From Adhaeribacter pallidiroseus (GTDB lineage: Bacteria; Bacteroidota; Bacteroidia; Cytophagales; Hymenobacteraceae), in contig NZ_QASA01000001.1 of NCBI RefSeq assembly GCF_003340495.1, positions 5,332,001 through 5,396,000 of the forward strand: a stretch of DNA of 64,000 bases, read 5' to 3'. The position numbers and the translations under genes are program-made. This document shows positions 26,767 to 34,386 of the stretch, one piece after another. The notes beneath the pieces were generated by a model. It did no database searches and was not told the origin of the DNA. It saw nothing but the letters and a program-made list of their open reading frames with translations. How positions within the stretch are numbered: the stretch's first letter is position 1; the number at the start of each line of letters is the position of its first letter.

Positions 26767-27935
26767 GACTGGGTAGCGGCCAAAGCCTGATCAATGTCGG
26801 CAATTAAATCGTTCACGTTTTCTAAACCCACCGAAATTCGGATCAGACCCGCGGATATTCCTACCGCTTCCCGTTCGGCATCGGTTAGTTTTGAATGGGT
26901 GGTAGAAGCCGGGTGCGTGATAGTGGTGCGGGAGTCGCCGAGGTTAGCGGTTTTAGAAGCTATTTTTAAAGCATCCATAAACTTGTGCGCGCGGGCATAT
27001 CCGCCTTTTACTACAAACGTTACAATGCCACCGCCTTGCTTCATTTGCTTTTTCGCCAGTTCGTACTGCGGGTGCGAAGGTAAAAACGGGTACAATACGC
27101 TTTCCAGTTCCGTGTGCTGATCCAGGTGTTGCGCTATGGCCAAGGCGTTTTTGCAGTGCCGGTCCATGCGCACCGGTAAGGTTTCGAGGCTTTTGCTTAA
27201 GACCCAGGCGTTAAACGGCGACAATGCCGGACCGGTATGGCGCGCAAAAAAACGGATTTCGTCGATTAAATCCTGTCGACCTACAATAACGCCGCCTAAA
27301 ACCCGTCCTTGCCCGTCGATAAATTTAGTGGCCGAATGAATGACTAAGTCGGCCCCGTACGGAATGGGCGTTTGCAAATACGGTGTAGCAAAGCAATTAT
27401 CGACACTTAAGATTAGATTATGCTTCTTTTTTAAATTTCCGAGCCATTCCAGGTCAATTAGCTCTAACTGCGGGTTAGAAGGTGTTTCGATGTAGATGAG
27501 TTTAGTATTTGGCTGGATTAAGGCTTCCCATTCTTCGGGGCGAGCGGCATCGGCGTAGGTAAAGGTAATGCCCCACTTAGCTAATACTTTAGTTAGTAAT
27601 TGATGCGTAGAACCAAATACCGACCGTGAGGCCAAAATATGGTCGCCGGATTGCAGAATAGCGCCAAACCCCGAAAATACGGCTGACATACCCGTAGCAA
27701 ATGCAAATCCATCATCAGCACCTTCCAGCACGCACATTTTATCAATTAACTCCGACGTATTCGGGTTAGAAAAACGGGAATAGATGTTGCCTTCTATTTC
27801 GTCGGCAAATAAGGCGCGGCCTTGCTCGGCTGTTTCGAAGGTAAAGCTGGAGGTTAAATAAAGCGGCGTAGAGTGCTCGCGGAACTCGCTGCGTTTCGGG
27901 TAGGTGCGGATTACTTGGGTTTCTTTATCTTTCAC
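26763..27935 (-). CDS. metZ: Trans-sulfuration PLP enzyme, probable O-succinylhomoserine sulfhydrylase
   Basis: Cys/Met metabolism PLP-dependent enzyme of 390 residues. The PLP lysine is in VIHSATKFIDGQGRVLGG near residue 205. YSRFSNPNTSELIDKMCVLEGADDGFAFATGMSA and the IYIETPSNP motif are diagnostic. Within the family it most resembles MetZ, which makes homocysteine from O-succinylhomoserine and sulfide, but cystathionine gamma-synthase or lyase activity cannot be excluded. It lies downstream of sulfite reductase and siroheme genes on the same strand, a context that provides sulfide. It overlaps phzF by 4 bases. Confidence 0.85.
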   Translation of the reverse strand: MKDKETQVIRTYPKRSEFREHSTPLYLTSSFTFETAEQGRALFADEIEGNIYSRFSNPNTSELIDKMCVLEGADDGFAFATGMSAVFSGFGAILQSGDHILASRSVFGSTHQLLTKVLAKWGITFTYADAARPEEWEALIQPNTKLIYIETPSNPQLELIDLEWLGNLKKKHNLILSVDNCFATPYLQTPIPYGADLVIHSATKFIDGQGRVLGGVIVGRQDLIDEIRFFARHTGPALSPFNAWVLSKSLETLPVRMDRHCKNALAIAQHLDQHTELESVLYPFLPSHPQYELAKKQMKQGGGIVTFVVKGGYARAHKFMDALKIASKTANLGDSRTTITHPASTTHSKLTDAEREAVGISAGLIRISVGLENVNDLIADIDQALAATQS

Positions 27936-28233
27936 GGGTTTGATTCGGGTTACAGGTTACAAGTTGCAGGTTGCAAGTTATGGGTTGAAAAGTTAGATAG
28001 TTGTAAGGTTGAAAAGTTGCAGGTTACAGGTTGCAAGTTTCAAGTTAAAAAAGTTATGAATTTGAAAGCTGAGTTAATTAAATTTTGCTTTTAAGTGCTT
28101 ACCATTATTTTCTTTGTCATTCAGGAGGAAACTTGTTGGCTACGCAGCTTGTAAGTTCTAGTGGTTAGTAATTAATTCTGACTTAAGTTGCTAATAGGTT
28201 GATTAGGTGATTGATTCTAGAAAAATTAATCTT
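27936..28233. repeat. Intergenic region with dispersed ggttgcaagtt-type repeats
   Basis: 27950-28045 is packed with variants of ggttacaggtt/gcaagtt, the reverse complement of the 14-bp repeat family at 21805. It includes a gttgaaaagtt word that matches, inverted, the sequence at 21768-21785. The rest (28050-28233) shows no ORF or hairpin. It separates metZ from the siroheme/TSUP fusion gene. Confidence 0.6.
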
Positions 28234-29781
28234 TTAAAAAATCATGGTGATGATGTTGCGCAGACTTACTACGATAACAATTACTCCTACTAAAATCATC
28301 ATGGTTTTTATGGGCAGTTTACGTGCCAGCACCGCCGCAATTGGAGCCGCCACTACCCCACCCAGTACCAGTCCGGCTACTACCTGCCAGTGATTAAAGC
28401 CCAGCAGTGTAATAAACGTAATAGAGCTGGCCAGCGACACAAAAAACTCCGCCAGGTTTACTGATCCAATGGTGTACAAAGGACTGCGGCCACTGGCAAT
28501 CAGCGACGAAGACACAATAGGTCCCCAACCGCCACCACCCACTGAATCCAGGAAGCCGCCAAATGTGGCGAGTACACCTAATTTCTTAATGGGTTTGCGC
28601 TTGGTAGTTTTCTTTATAGCTTTTTTGATAATAACGCCGCCCAGGAACAAAGTATAGCAAGCCACCAGCGGTTTAATGATATATAAATAGTTTTCGGCGG
28701 ATGAAAGAATGTAAGCTCCCAGAATAGCTCCTAATACACCGGGCAAGAGTAAATTTTTAAATAATTTGCTGTTTACATTCCTAAAACGCAGGTGCATGAG
28801 GCCCGATACGCCGCTGGTAAATATCTCGGAGGCGTGAACGCTGGCACTGGCTATAGCGGGTGGAATGCCCACCGTGAGTAAAAATGTGCTGGCGCTCACG
28901 CCGTAAGCCATGCCCAAAGCGCCATCAATCATTTGGGCCACAAAACCCGCCAGCATAAACCACAAAATGCTCGAATCAATTTCGCCGGCCAGGCGCAGCG
29001 CGTAACCGCCAATAATATCGAATGGCAAAAAACTAAACAGCAGATGCCCGGAAATCATCAAACCTAAGCAGGCAAAACCAATGAGTACCCGGTAGCGCCA
29101 GGAATGCTTGATGTGCTGCACCAAAGGTACCGGTGCGGGTTTAGAAACTTCGGTGATAGCGGGAGGAGCTGGTTTATCCACCAGCATAGCCGTGATGGTA
29201 TTTAGCTGCTTTACTTTTTCGGCAAAATCACCTTTTAGGCTGTTCCGGATTTGTTGCAGGTTATCCAGTACCGATTCCAATTCGTTCGGGAAAGTTTCGT
29301 TTAATACTTCTTTTACTCGTTTGGCTACCGTGGGCGATTTGCCGTTGGTAGAAATCGCAATTTTTAAATTTCCTTTCTGGACGATAGAACTCAGGTAAAA
29401 ATCGCATTCGTTAGGGGTATCAGCTACGTTGGCGAGCAACTTGCGAGCTTTGGCCTGTTGTTTAATTTCCCGGTTTAAAGCTTTATTATCGGTGGCCACA
29501 ATAACTAAATCCTTGCCTTCCAGATCCGTTATTTCGTAAGGTCTTTCGATTAAAGTAACCTGCGGGTAGGTTGCAACAAATTCCCGGATTTGCGGCAAAA
29601 TTTGCGTAGCTACCAAAGTAACTCTTGCTTCGGGACTGTTGCGGAGCACCGCCGTAACCTTTTCTTCGCCCACAAAGCCACCGCCTACAATTAAAGTATG
29701 CAGTTCGTGCAGCTTCAGAAAAACCGGGAATAAGTAATTCTCCTGTGCCGTAGCGGTGAGTGGGTTAGAGTCAGTTAACAC
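28234..29781 (-). CDS. Fusion: precorrin-2 dehydrogenase (siroheme synthase N-terminal domain) + TauE/SafE sulfite exporter
   Basis: 515 residues in two parts. Residues 1-200 match the CysG/Met8 N-terminal domain: LHTLIVGGGFVGEEKV is the NAD-binding loop, LVIVATDNKALN and ANVADTPNECDFYLSSIVQKGNLKIAISTNGKSP are family signatures. This domain makes sirohydrochlorin, and in Met8 also chelates iron, giving siroheme for sulfite reductase. After a Pro-rich linker, residues 225-515 form eight or so membrane helices of the TSUP family (AQMIDGALGMAYGVSAS; GGFLDSVGGGGWGPIVSSSL). TSUP proteins move sulfur-containing anions. The gene follows the sulfite reductase, so the fusion joins cofactor synthesis to transport of the substrate or product. 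Confidence 0.88.
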   Translation of the reverse strand: MLTDSNPLTATAQENYLFPVFLKLHELHTLIVGGGFVGEEKVTAVLRNSPEARVTLVATQILPQIREFVATYPQVTLIERPYEITDLEGKDLVIVATDNKALNREIKQQAKARKLLANVADTPNECDFYLSSIVQKGNLKIAISTNGKSPTVAKRVKEVLNETFPNELESVLDNLQQIRNSLKGDFAEKVKQLNTITAMLVDKPAPPAITEVSKPAPVPLVQHIKHSWRYRVLIGFACLGLMISGHLLFSFLPFDIIGGYALRLAGEIDSSILWFMLAGFVAQMIDGALGMAYGVSASTFLLTVGIPPAIASASVHASEIFTSGVSGLMHLRFRNVNSKLFKNLLLPGVLGAILGAYILSSAENYLYIIKPLVACYTLFLGGVIIKKAIKKTTKRKPIKKLGVLATFGGFLDSVGGGGWGPIVSSSLIASGRSPLYTIGSVNLAEFFVSLASSITFITLLGFNHWQVVAGLVLGGVVAAPIAAVLARKLPIKTMMILVGVIVIVVSLRNIITMIF

Positions 29782-29829
29782 AATATTTTAAATCACAGAT
29801 TAAACGGATTATACAGATTACGCAGATTA

Positions 29830-29994
29830 TTGTCTGAATCGCGGATTTACTGAATTACGCGGATTTCTAAGTTTACTAATAAGTAGAAATCCGCGCCACT
29901 CATGGAAAAACATTGCTCCTGAAACAGGAAACTTCTACCCATTTCAGGAGCATCATTGAATCCGCGTAATCCGGTTAATCCGCGATTCAGACAA
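29830..29994. repeat. Nested inverted-repeat element between sulfite reductase and siroheme genes
   Basis: The outer arms are perfect 18-mers: ttgtctgaatcgcggatt at 29830-29847 and its complement at 29977-29994. Inside are two further stem-loops: gcggatttct/agaaatccgc around 29859-29895 and tgctcctgaaa/tttcaggagca at about 29914-29953. The words (aatccgcgtaatccg, gattcagacaa) are typical of intergenic repeats in Bacteroidota. The right edge is directly beside the sulfite reductase stop codon. Confidence 0.8.
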
Positions 29995-29995
29995 A

Positions 29996-32128
29996 TTAAG
30001 CGTTCAGCAAATCAACTAATACTTCCGGCCGTTTTACTTCGTCGCCGCGGAAGGTTTTAGCCGCCGTTAAGAAGCTATCGGCTTCGGTTAAGAATTGTAA
30101 CGCAAACTCCTGGCTAGGCTCGTTCTGATTGATTTGCAGCACATGCGTTTTAAAATCTGGCTCGAATGTAAAAGTACCATTGGCTACAAAGTTGGTATCA
30201 AAATCGTTGATAATGCCGATTTGCGTGTTACAGGCAATTCCTTTGCCCAACAACAAGGCTTTAGCGGTACCTACAAAAATGCTGTAGCTGTGGTAAATAG
30301 AATCGGCGTACATGCCATTTTTTAAAGCTTCTACGGCCCACTCCAGCTTTTCTTCTACCTCGTACAATAAAGTAGCCACCAGGTCAATCATGACGCCGGC
30401 GCACTCTCCTACGCCAATGGCCGTCGCGTATTCTTCTACGTGGCCCCAGTCTTTGTAATCATCGGGAGCCATGGTGCTTAAATCGGCCAGCGGTTTTAAT
30501 AACTGGTAGAAGTAGTTTTTGCCTTGGCGGTCGTAATACGAGTTAAAGTATTCGCCGTCTTGTGCGTTGGCTTCAAAGTCGTTGAACAAGAAGCGCAAAA
30601 TGTGCGGACCACGTTTGGTAGGCACTTTAATTACCCGGTCAGCTACGCGGCCTTCGCCGTTACCCAAGGTGCCACCACCCAACATTACCTGTAAAGCCGG
30701 CACTACCGCGGTGCCGTGTTTAATAGAACTGCCGTGAAAACCAATGTTGGCCAAACCATGTTGCCCGCAAGAGTTCATGCAACCACTAATTTTAATTTTT
30801 ATGTCGTGGTTATAGATTAAATCCGGAAATTCTTCTTTAATCATGTCTTCCAGCACTTCCGTAATGCCCATGCTGTTGGTAATACCTAAGTTACAAGTAT
30901 CGGTGCCGGGGCAAGTAGTAATATCGGCAGTGCTGTCGAAACCCGGTTTGGCTAAACCTAACTTGTTTAATTCCTGGAAGAAATAAGGTAAAGCTTCCGG
31001 GCGAATGTATTTAAAAAGTAGGCCTTGGTTAGCCGTAATCCGGATATCGTCGGCGGCAAAATCTTGCACCAAAGCGGCTAGTTTACGCGCCTCAGCGGTT
31101 TTAATATCGCCCATTAACACGCGGGCTTTTACCGAGTAAAATCCTTTTTGCTTTTGCTCGGTTACATTGGTTTTTAACCAGGCTTCGTAATGGTTCTGAT
31201 TTAAAATTTCAACGGCCGGAATCTCGCGAGCGGGCGCTGGTTCCGGTTGCTGTACGCTGTTGCGGTCGATGGTATAGGTCTTGCTTTTGATGGCGGTACG
31301 TTCCTGGGCCACTAAGTCCATGAAAGCTTCAAAGCCAATTTTAGCAATTAAGTATTTCAAACGCGCTTTGTTGCGGCTGGTGCGTTCGCCGTGGCGGTCG
31401 AATACCCGGATAATGGCTTCGACTAACGGAATAACCTGGTCTTCGGGTAAAAACTCGTAACCTAGTTTGGCCAGCATGGGTTGCGCGCCAAGCCCTCCAC
31501 CCAATACTACCCGGAAACCGCGTACTTCTTCGCCGTTTTCAATTTTTACTTTCGGTACAAATCCTACATCGTGCATGTAGGCCATAGCGGTATCGGCTTC
31601 GGAGGCCGAGAACGCAATTTTAAATTTCCGGCCCATGTCCTGGCATATTGGGTTGCGCACAAAATACCGGAAGGTTTCGTAAGCGTACGGCGATACATCA
31701 AACGGTTCTTCGGGGTTAATGCCCGCATCATAAGAAGCTGTTACGTTCCGTACGGTGTTCCCGCAAGCTTCGCGCAAAGTAATATCATCTTCGGCCAGTT
31801 TCGCCCATAGTTCGGGGGTGCGATCCAGGCTTACAAAGTGAATCTGAATATCCTGACGCGTAGTTAAGTGCAGGTTTTTGCTCGCGTACTCATCCGATAC
31901 ATCGGCAATTTTAAGTAATTGCTTTACGGTTAAACGGCCGAAAGGCAATTTTATACGCACCATTTGCACGCCGGGCTGGCGCTGCCCGTAAATACCGCGC
32001 GTTAAACGCAGGCTCCGGAATTTTTCGTCGGCGATCTGGCCGCCCCGGAATAGACGTATTTTTTTATCGAGATCAATAATCTCTTTGGAAACCAACGGAT
32101 TTTCAAATTCGGTCCGAAAACTTAACAT
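29996..32128 (-). CDS. Sulfite/nitrite reductase with C-terminal HEPN domain
   Basis: 710-residue siroheme and [4Fe-4S] reductase. The N-terminal ferredoxin-like half-domain (VRIKLPFGRLTVKQLLKIADVS) and the first siroheme-binding stretch (REACGNTVRNVTAS) are present. The cluster ligands are in TTCPGTDTCNLGI near residue 406 and ISGCMNSCGQHG near 449. Six-electron reduction of sulfite to sulfide is more likely than nitrite reduction, given the siroheme/TSUP and metZ neighbours. From about residue 575 it carries a helical HEPN-like extension (EEKLEWAVEALKNGMYADSIYHSYSIFVGTAKALL), which the usual 550-residue enzymes lack. Expression is probably governed by two cysteine-rich leader peptides and attenuators at 32164-32480. 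Confidence 0.9.
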   Translation of the reverse strand: MLSFRTEFENPLVSKEIIDLDKKIRLFRGGQIADEKFRSLRLTRGIYGQRQPGVQMVRIKLPFGRLTVKQLLKIADVSDEYASKNLHLTTRQDIQIHFVSLDRTPELWAKLAEDDITLREACGNTVRNVTASYDAGINPEEPFDVSPYAYETFRYFVRNPICQDMGRKFKIAFSASEADTAMAYMHDVGFVPKVKIENGEEVRGFRVVLGGGLGAQPMLAKLGYEFLPEDQVIPLVEAIIRVFDRHGERTSRNKARLKYLIAKIGFEAFMDLVAQERTAIKSKTYTIDRNSVQQPEPAPAREIPAVEILNQNHYEAWLKTNVTEQKQKGFYSVKARVLMGDIKTAEARKLAALVQDFAADDIRITANQGLLFKYIRPEALPYFFQELNKLGLAKPGFDSTADITTCPGTDTCNLGITNSMGITEVLEDMIKEEFPDLIYNHDIKIKISGCMNSCGQHGLANIGFHGSSIKHGTAVVPALQVMLGGGTLGNGEGRVADRVIKVPTKRGPHILRFLFNDFEANAQDGEYFNSYYDRQGKNYFYQLLKPLADLSTMAPDDYKDWGHVEEYATAIGVGECAGVMIDLVATLLYEVEEKLEWAVEALKNGMYADSIYHSYSIFVGTAKALLLGKGIACNTQIGIINDFDTNFVANGTFTFEPDFKTHVLQINQNEPSQEFALQFLTEADSFLTAAKTFRGDEVKRPEVLVDLLNA

Positions 32129-32163
32129 GGTATACTATTTAAATCTTTTATCTTTTTTAAATT

Positions 32164-32194
32164 AAAAAGGCCTTCTCTTACTGGAGAAAGGCCC
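32164..32194 (-). terminator. Proximal attenuator hairpin before sulfite reductase
   Basis: On the minus strand, gggcctttctc (5' arm, near 32194-32184) pairs with gagaaggcc (3' arm) with one bulged base, followed by TTTTTAATT. It lies 35 bases before the sulfite reductase ATG and after leader peptide 2. Its 5' arm is also complementary to the end of the leader 2 ORF (AGAAA at 32248-32244 and GGCC at 32239-32236), which would form an alternative, antiterminating pairing. Confidence 0.75.
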
Positions 32195-32228
32195 GCGCAA
32201 AACTATGGATTCCGCAGAACGCAATAGC

Positions 32229-32285
32229 TTATACCGGCCGATCTTTCTGAACGGCGAAACAACACATACAACAACAGGAAGCCAT
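32229..32285 (-). CDS. Cysteine-rich leader peptide 2 (proximal)
   Basis: Short ORF encoding MASCCCMCCFAVQKDRPV: 18 residues, five of them Cys within a six-residue window. An in-frame ATG at 32297 would add four residues. It lies upstream of the sulfite reductase gene and is followed by a terminator-like hairpin at 32164-32194. Such clustering of one amino acid's codons before an attenuator is the signature of ribosome-mediated attenuation; cysteine is the end product of sulfite reduction. The sequence over codons 13-17 (Gln-Lys-Asp-Arg-Pro) can pair with the 5' arm of the hairpin. Translation is inferred, not shown. Confidence 0.75.
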   Translation of the reverse strand: MASCCCMCCFAVQKDRPV

Positions 32286-32335
32286 TACATTTAACATATT
32301 ATTTATATCGTTTTAATAGAATTAGTCCGGAATTA

Positions 32336-32369
32336 AAAAGGCCTTTTCTGGTTGCAGAAAAGGCCTTTT
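32336..32369 (-). terminator. Distal attenuator hairpin (15-bp perfect stem)
   Basis: Perfect arms 32336-32350 and 32355-32369 around a four-base loop, followed on the minus strand by TTTTTAATT. It lies 21 bases after the stop codon of leader peptide 1 and would end transcription before leader 2 and the reductase. The segment GAAAGGC at 32401-32395, over the last codons of leader 1, can pair with its 5' arm instead. Confidence 0.85.
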
Positions 32370-32390
32370 CGTAATTATATCAATTCACAA

Positions 32391-32480
32391 TTAAGCCTTT
32401 CCTGCCGGAGCCATACAACAGAAACCACAGCAAGCTGCGGGTACCCGATTGTTGGCCGAAGAAAAAGCGTTTGTGTTCAT
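32391..32480 (-). CDS. Cysteine-rich leader peptide 1 (distal)
   Basis: 29-codon ORF starting with ATG at 32480. Residues 17-23 are CCGFCCM, with four Cys codons (TGC, TGT, TGT, TGT) in a six-residue window and no other Cys. The stop is followed after 21 bases by a strong intrinsic terminator. The pattern repeats that of leader peptide 2 about 100 bases downstream, including the CC-x-CC arrangement with adjacent Met and Phe. The candidate -7 element TATATTTA (minus strand, 32506-32499) lies just upstream. As with leader 2, its function as a cysteine sensor is inferred from codon content and position. Confidence 0.75.
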   Translation of the reverse strand: MNTNAFSSANNRVPAACCGFCCMAPAGKA

Positions 32481-32689
32481 AATCTTAATTTGGTGCCGTA
32501 AATATATAAGTATGTTACGAACTTTCAGCGGCTTAGATGTATTTTTTTAAAAATCCGGTGAAATATTGCAAGTTATGCAAGCAAATAACATTTCTGTTGT
32601 TGAATTGTTCCGCGAAGCCCTGAAATTATCCCGCTGGTATTAAAAATTTTTAAAAAAGTTGAAGCGGTAGGCTCCTGGAACCTGATAAA
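32481..32689. other. Intergenic region upstream of the leader peptides
   Basis: Holds the presumed promoter of the cysteine-leader/sulfite reductase transcript on the minus strand; TATATTTA at 32506-32499 is close to the TAnnTTTG consensus. No ORF is supported. The other end follows the stop of the M43 protease gene, also minus strand. Confidence 0.45.
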
Positions 32690-34189
32690 CTACCGCGTTA
32701 TTACTAATTTTTTAACGGAAGTACTGCCATCTTTATACCATAAACGGCAGGTATACAAGCCATTTGCTACCGCAGGTAAGTTAATTGTAACGAAATTGGC
32801 GGCTGTAGTTTGGGTAAGTATTATTTGGCCGACGCTGTTTATAATCTGGATTTGCTGGAGTTCTTTATTGGCCGGTGCTTCAATGTTTAACTGATCCTCC
32901 GCTGGATTGGGATAGAGAATAGCTTCAGTGCCCGTTACCCGGATGTATTGCGTTTTGGTAACCGCATCGGACACTGAATTAAAGCTAGCAGTTAGTGTAA
33001 CGGTATAAGTTCCAGGCTGATCGTAACGAACCAACGGGTTTTGCTGATTAGAGCTTGCCACATTCGCCCCTTCAAAAGTCCAGTTCCATTGATTGGCTTG
33101 CACGCCCACGCTGGCATCTTCGAATTGCACCGTAGTGCCGGCCACAATAATCGTATCAGATACTACAAAGTCGGCGGTTAAAGGTACGCTGCAAACTACG
33201 GCAGTAGTTAATATATTCTGGCGAACCGTACTCAAAATACTTTGCATGTATTCGGCCTGGCCCTGGGTAAATAAATTCATGCAAGCATCGTCGGTATAAT
33301 CCAGGTAATTTTGGTACATGTCGCCGCCTTGTAAACTGTTGTTACAAGAGGTTACGGCACTCGTTGGGCAGCCATTACTGGCATCTTCCTGGTTAGGCGT
33401 ATCGGCAATATCGTCGGAGTCGGTACAGCTGGCATCATCCGGGCCCCAGATATGTTGCAAGCCCAACCAATGGCCTACTTCGTGGGTGCCCGTGCGGCCC
33501 AAATTGTAACTAGAAGCAAACGGATTTACCGGGGGTTGCCCCACGGTGGTGTAATCCAGCACTACGCCATCGGTTTCGGTTGGTCCGCCGGGGTATTGCG
33601 AGTAACCCAGCGTTTCGCCCGATAGATTGCACACCCAAATATTTAGGTAACGGTCCGAATCCCAGGCATCTTGCCCGGAGAATCTCGAAAACTTCACGTC
33701 ATCGCCCAAGTCGAAACCTGTTGCGGTGGTACTTTTTCGGGTAATGCCGGTAGTCATTCTGCCAAGCGGATCGCGAGTTGCCAAGCAAAACTGAATGCGG
33801 GTGTCGGCGGCGATGCTTTTAAACTGCGGTAAAGTTTGCGTGGAATCAGCGTTCTGACGGCGATAATCCGTGTTCAAGACGTCTAGTTGCGAGAGTATTT
33901 GCTCCGTAGAAATGTTCTCGCGGGTGGTACGGTATACGATATGAAATACCACGGGTACCACAATAACCGGTTGCTGTAAACGGGCCCGTTTTTTTTGCTG
34001 CTGGTAGGCTTGCGCCTGGCGTTTTACTTTTTGCTGCTGGGCCGCCATGCCCGGTATACGCTTTTGCAGTTGTTGGGTAACCTCGTTGGTAGCGCATTGT
34101 CTCGACGGAGCTACTTGCTGCGCTTTTACAGAATGGGTAAATACTAACCAGATAAAAATTAAAAAAAAGGAATGTGCTCGCAACTGCAT
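32690..34189 (-). CDS. Secreted M43-type zinc metalloprotease with PKD and T9SS sorting domain
   Basis: 499-residue exported protease. The Sec signal ends at SVKAQQ. The catalytic zinc motif THEVGHWLGLQHIWG near residue 233 is the extended HExxHxxGxxH of metzincins of the pappalysin (M43) family, and NYLDYTDDACMNLFT holds the Met-turn. A PKD-like domain follows (SDTIIVAGTTVQFEDASVG, then NPLVRYDQPGTYTVTLTAS). The last 75 residues (ILYPNPAEDQLNIEAP to GSTSVKKLVITR) are a type IX secretion sorting domain, so the enzyme is delivered to the cell surface or medium. A Gln-rich, basic stretch after the signal is probably a propeptide. Confidence 0.9.
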   Translation of the reverse strand: MQLRAHSFFLIFIWLVFTHSVKAQQVAPSRQCATNEVTQQLQKRIPGMAAQQQKVKRQAQAYQQQKKRARLQQPVIVVPVVFHIVYRTTRENISTEQILSQLDVLNTDYRRQNADSTQTLPQFKSIAADTRIQFCLATRDPLGRMTTGITRKSTTATGFDLGDDVKFSRFSGQDAWDSDRYLNIWVCNLSGETLGYSQYPGGPTETDGVVLDYTTVGQPPVNPFASSYNLGRTGTHEVGHWLGLQHIWGPDDASCTDSDDIADTPNQEDASNGCPTSAVTSCNNSLQGGDMYQNYLDYTDDACMNLFTQGQAEYMQSILSTVRQNILTTAVVCSVPLTADFVVSDTIIVAGTTVQFEDASVGVQANQWNWTFEGANVASSNQQNPLVRYDQPGTYTVTLTASFNSVSDAVTKTQYIRVTGTEAILYPNPAEDQLNIEAPANKELQQIQIINSVGQIILTQTTAANFVTINLPAVANGLYTCRLWYKDGSTSVKKLVITR

Positions 34190-34334
34190 GAGCTGTAAGT
34201 TAAAAAATAATTTATGAGATGTTTTAGTCCTACTTAGAGATACCAGAAATTCTGGTTCTATAATCGGTAACTGTTACGTTTTGTTTTTAGTATTTGATTG
34301 CTAAAAATACTTTTATTTACAAATTAGATAATCA

Positions 34335-34367
34335 CGAAAAAGCCCAGCATAGAGCCAGGCTTTTGAA
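34335..34367 (-). terminator. Terminator after the sugar transporter gene
   Basis: On the minus strand, a short AAGCCTGG/CTGGGCTT-type stem is followed by a T run. It lies about 20 bases past the transporter stop codon at 34387. Confidence 0.6.
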
Positions 34368-34386
34368 AGTTTTAAAAATTATAGTT

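Noticed and set aside
32164-32480. SAM or other metabolite riboswitch before sulfite reductase
   Set aside because: No conserved riboswitch core was recognised, while two Cys-rich ORFs with terminators explain the leader better.
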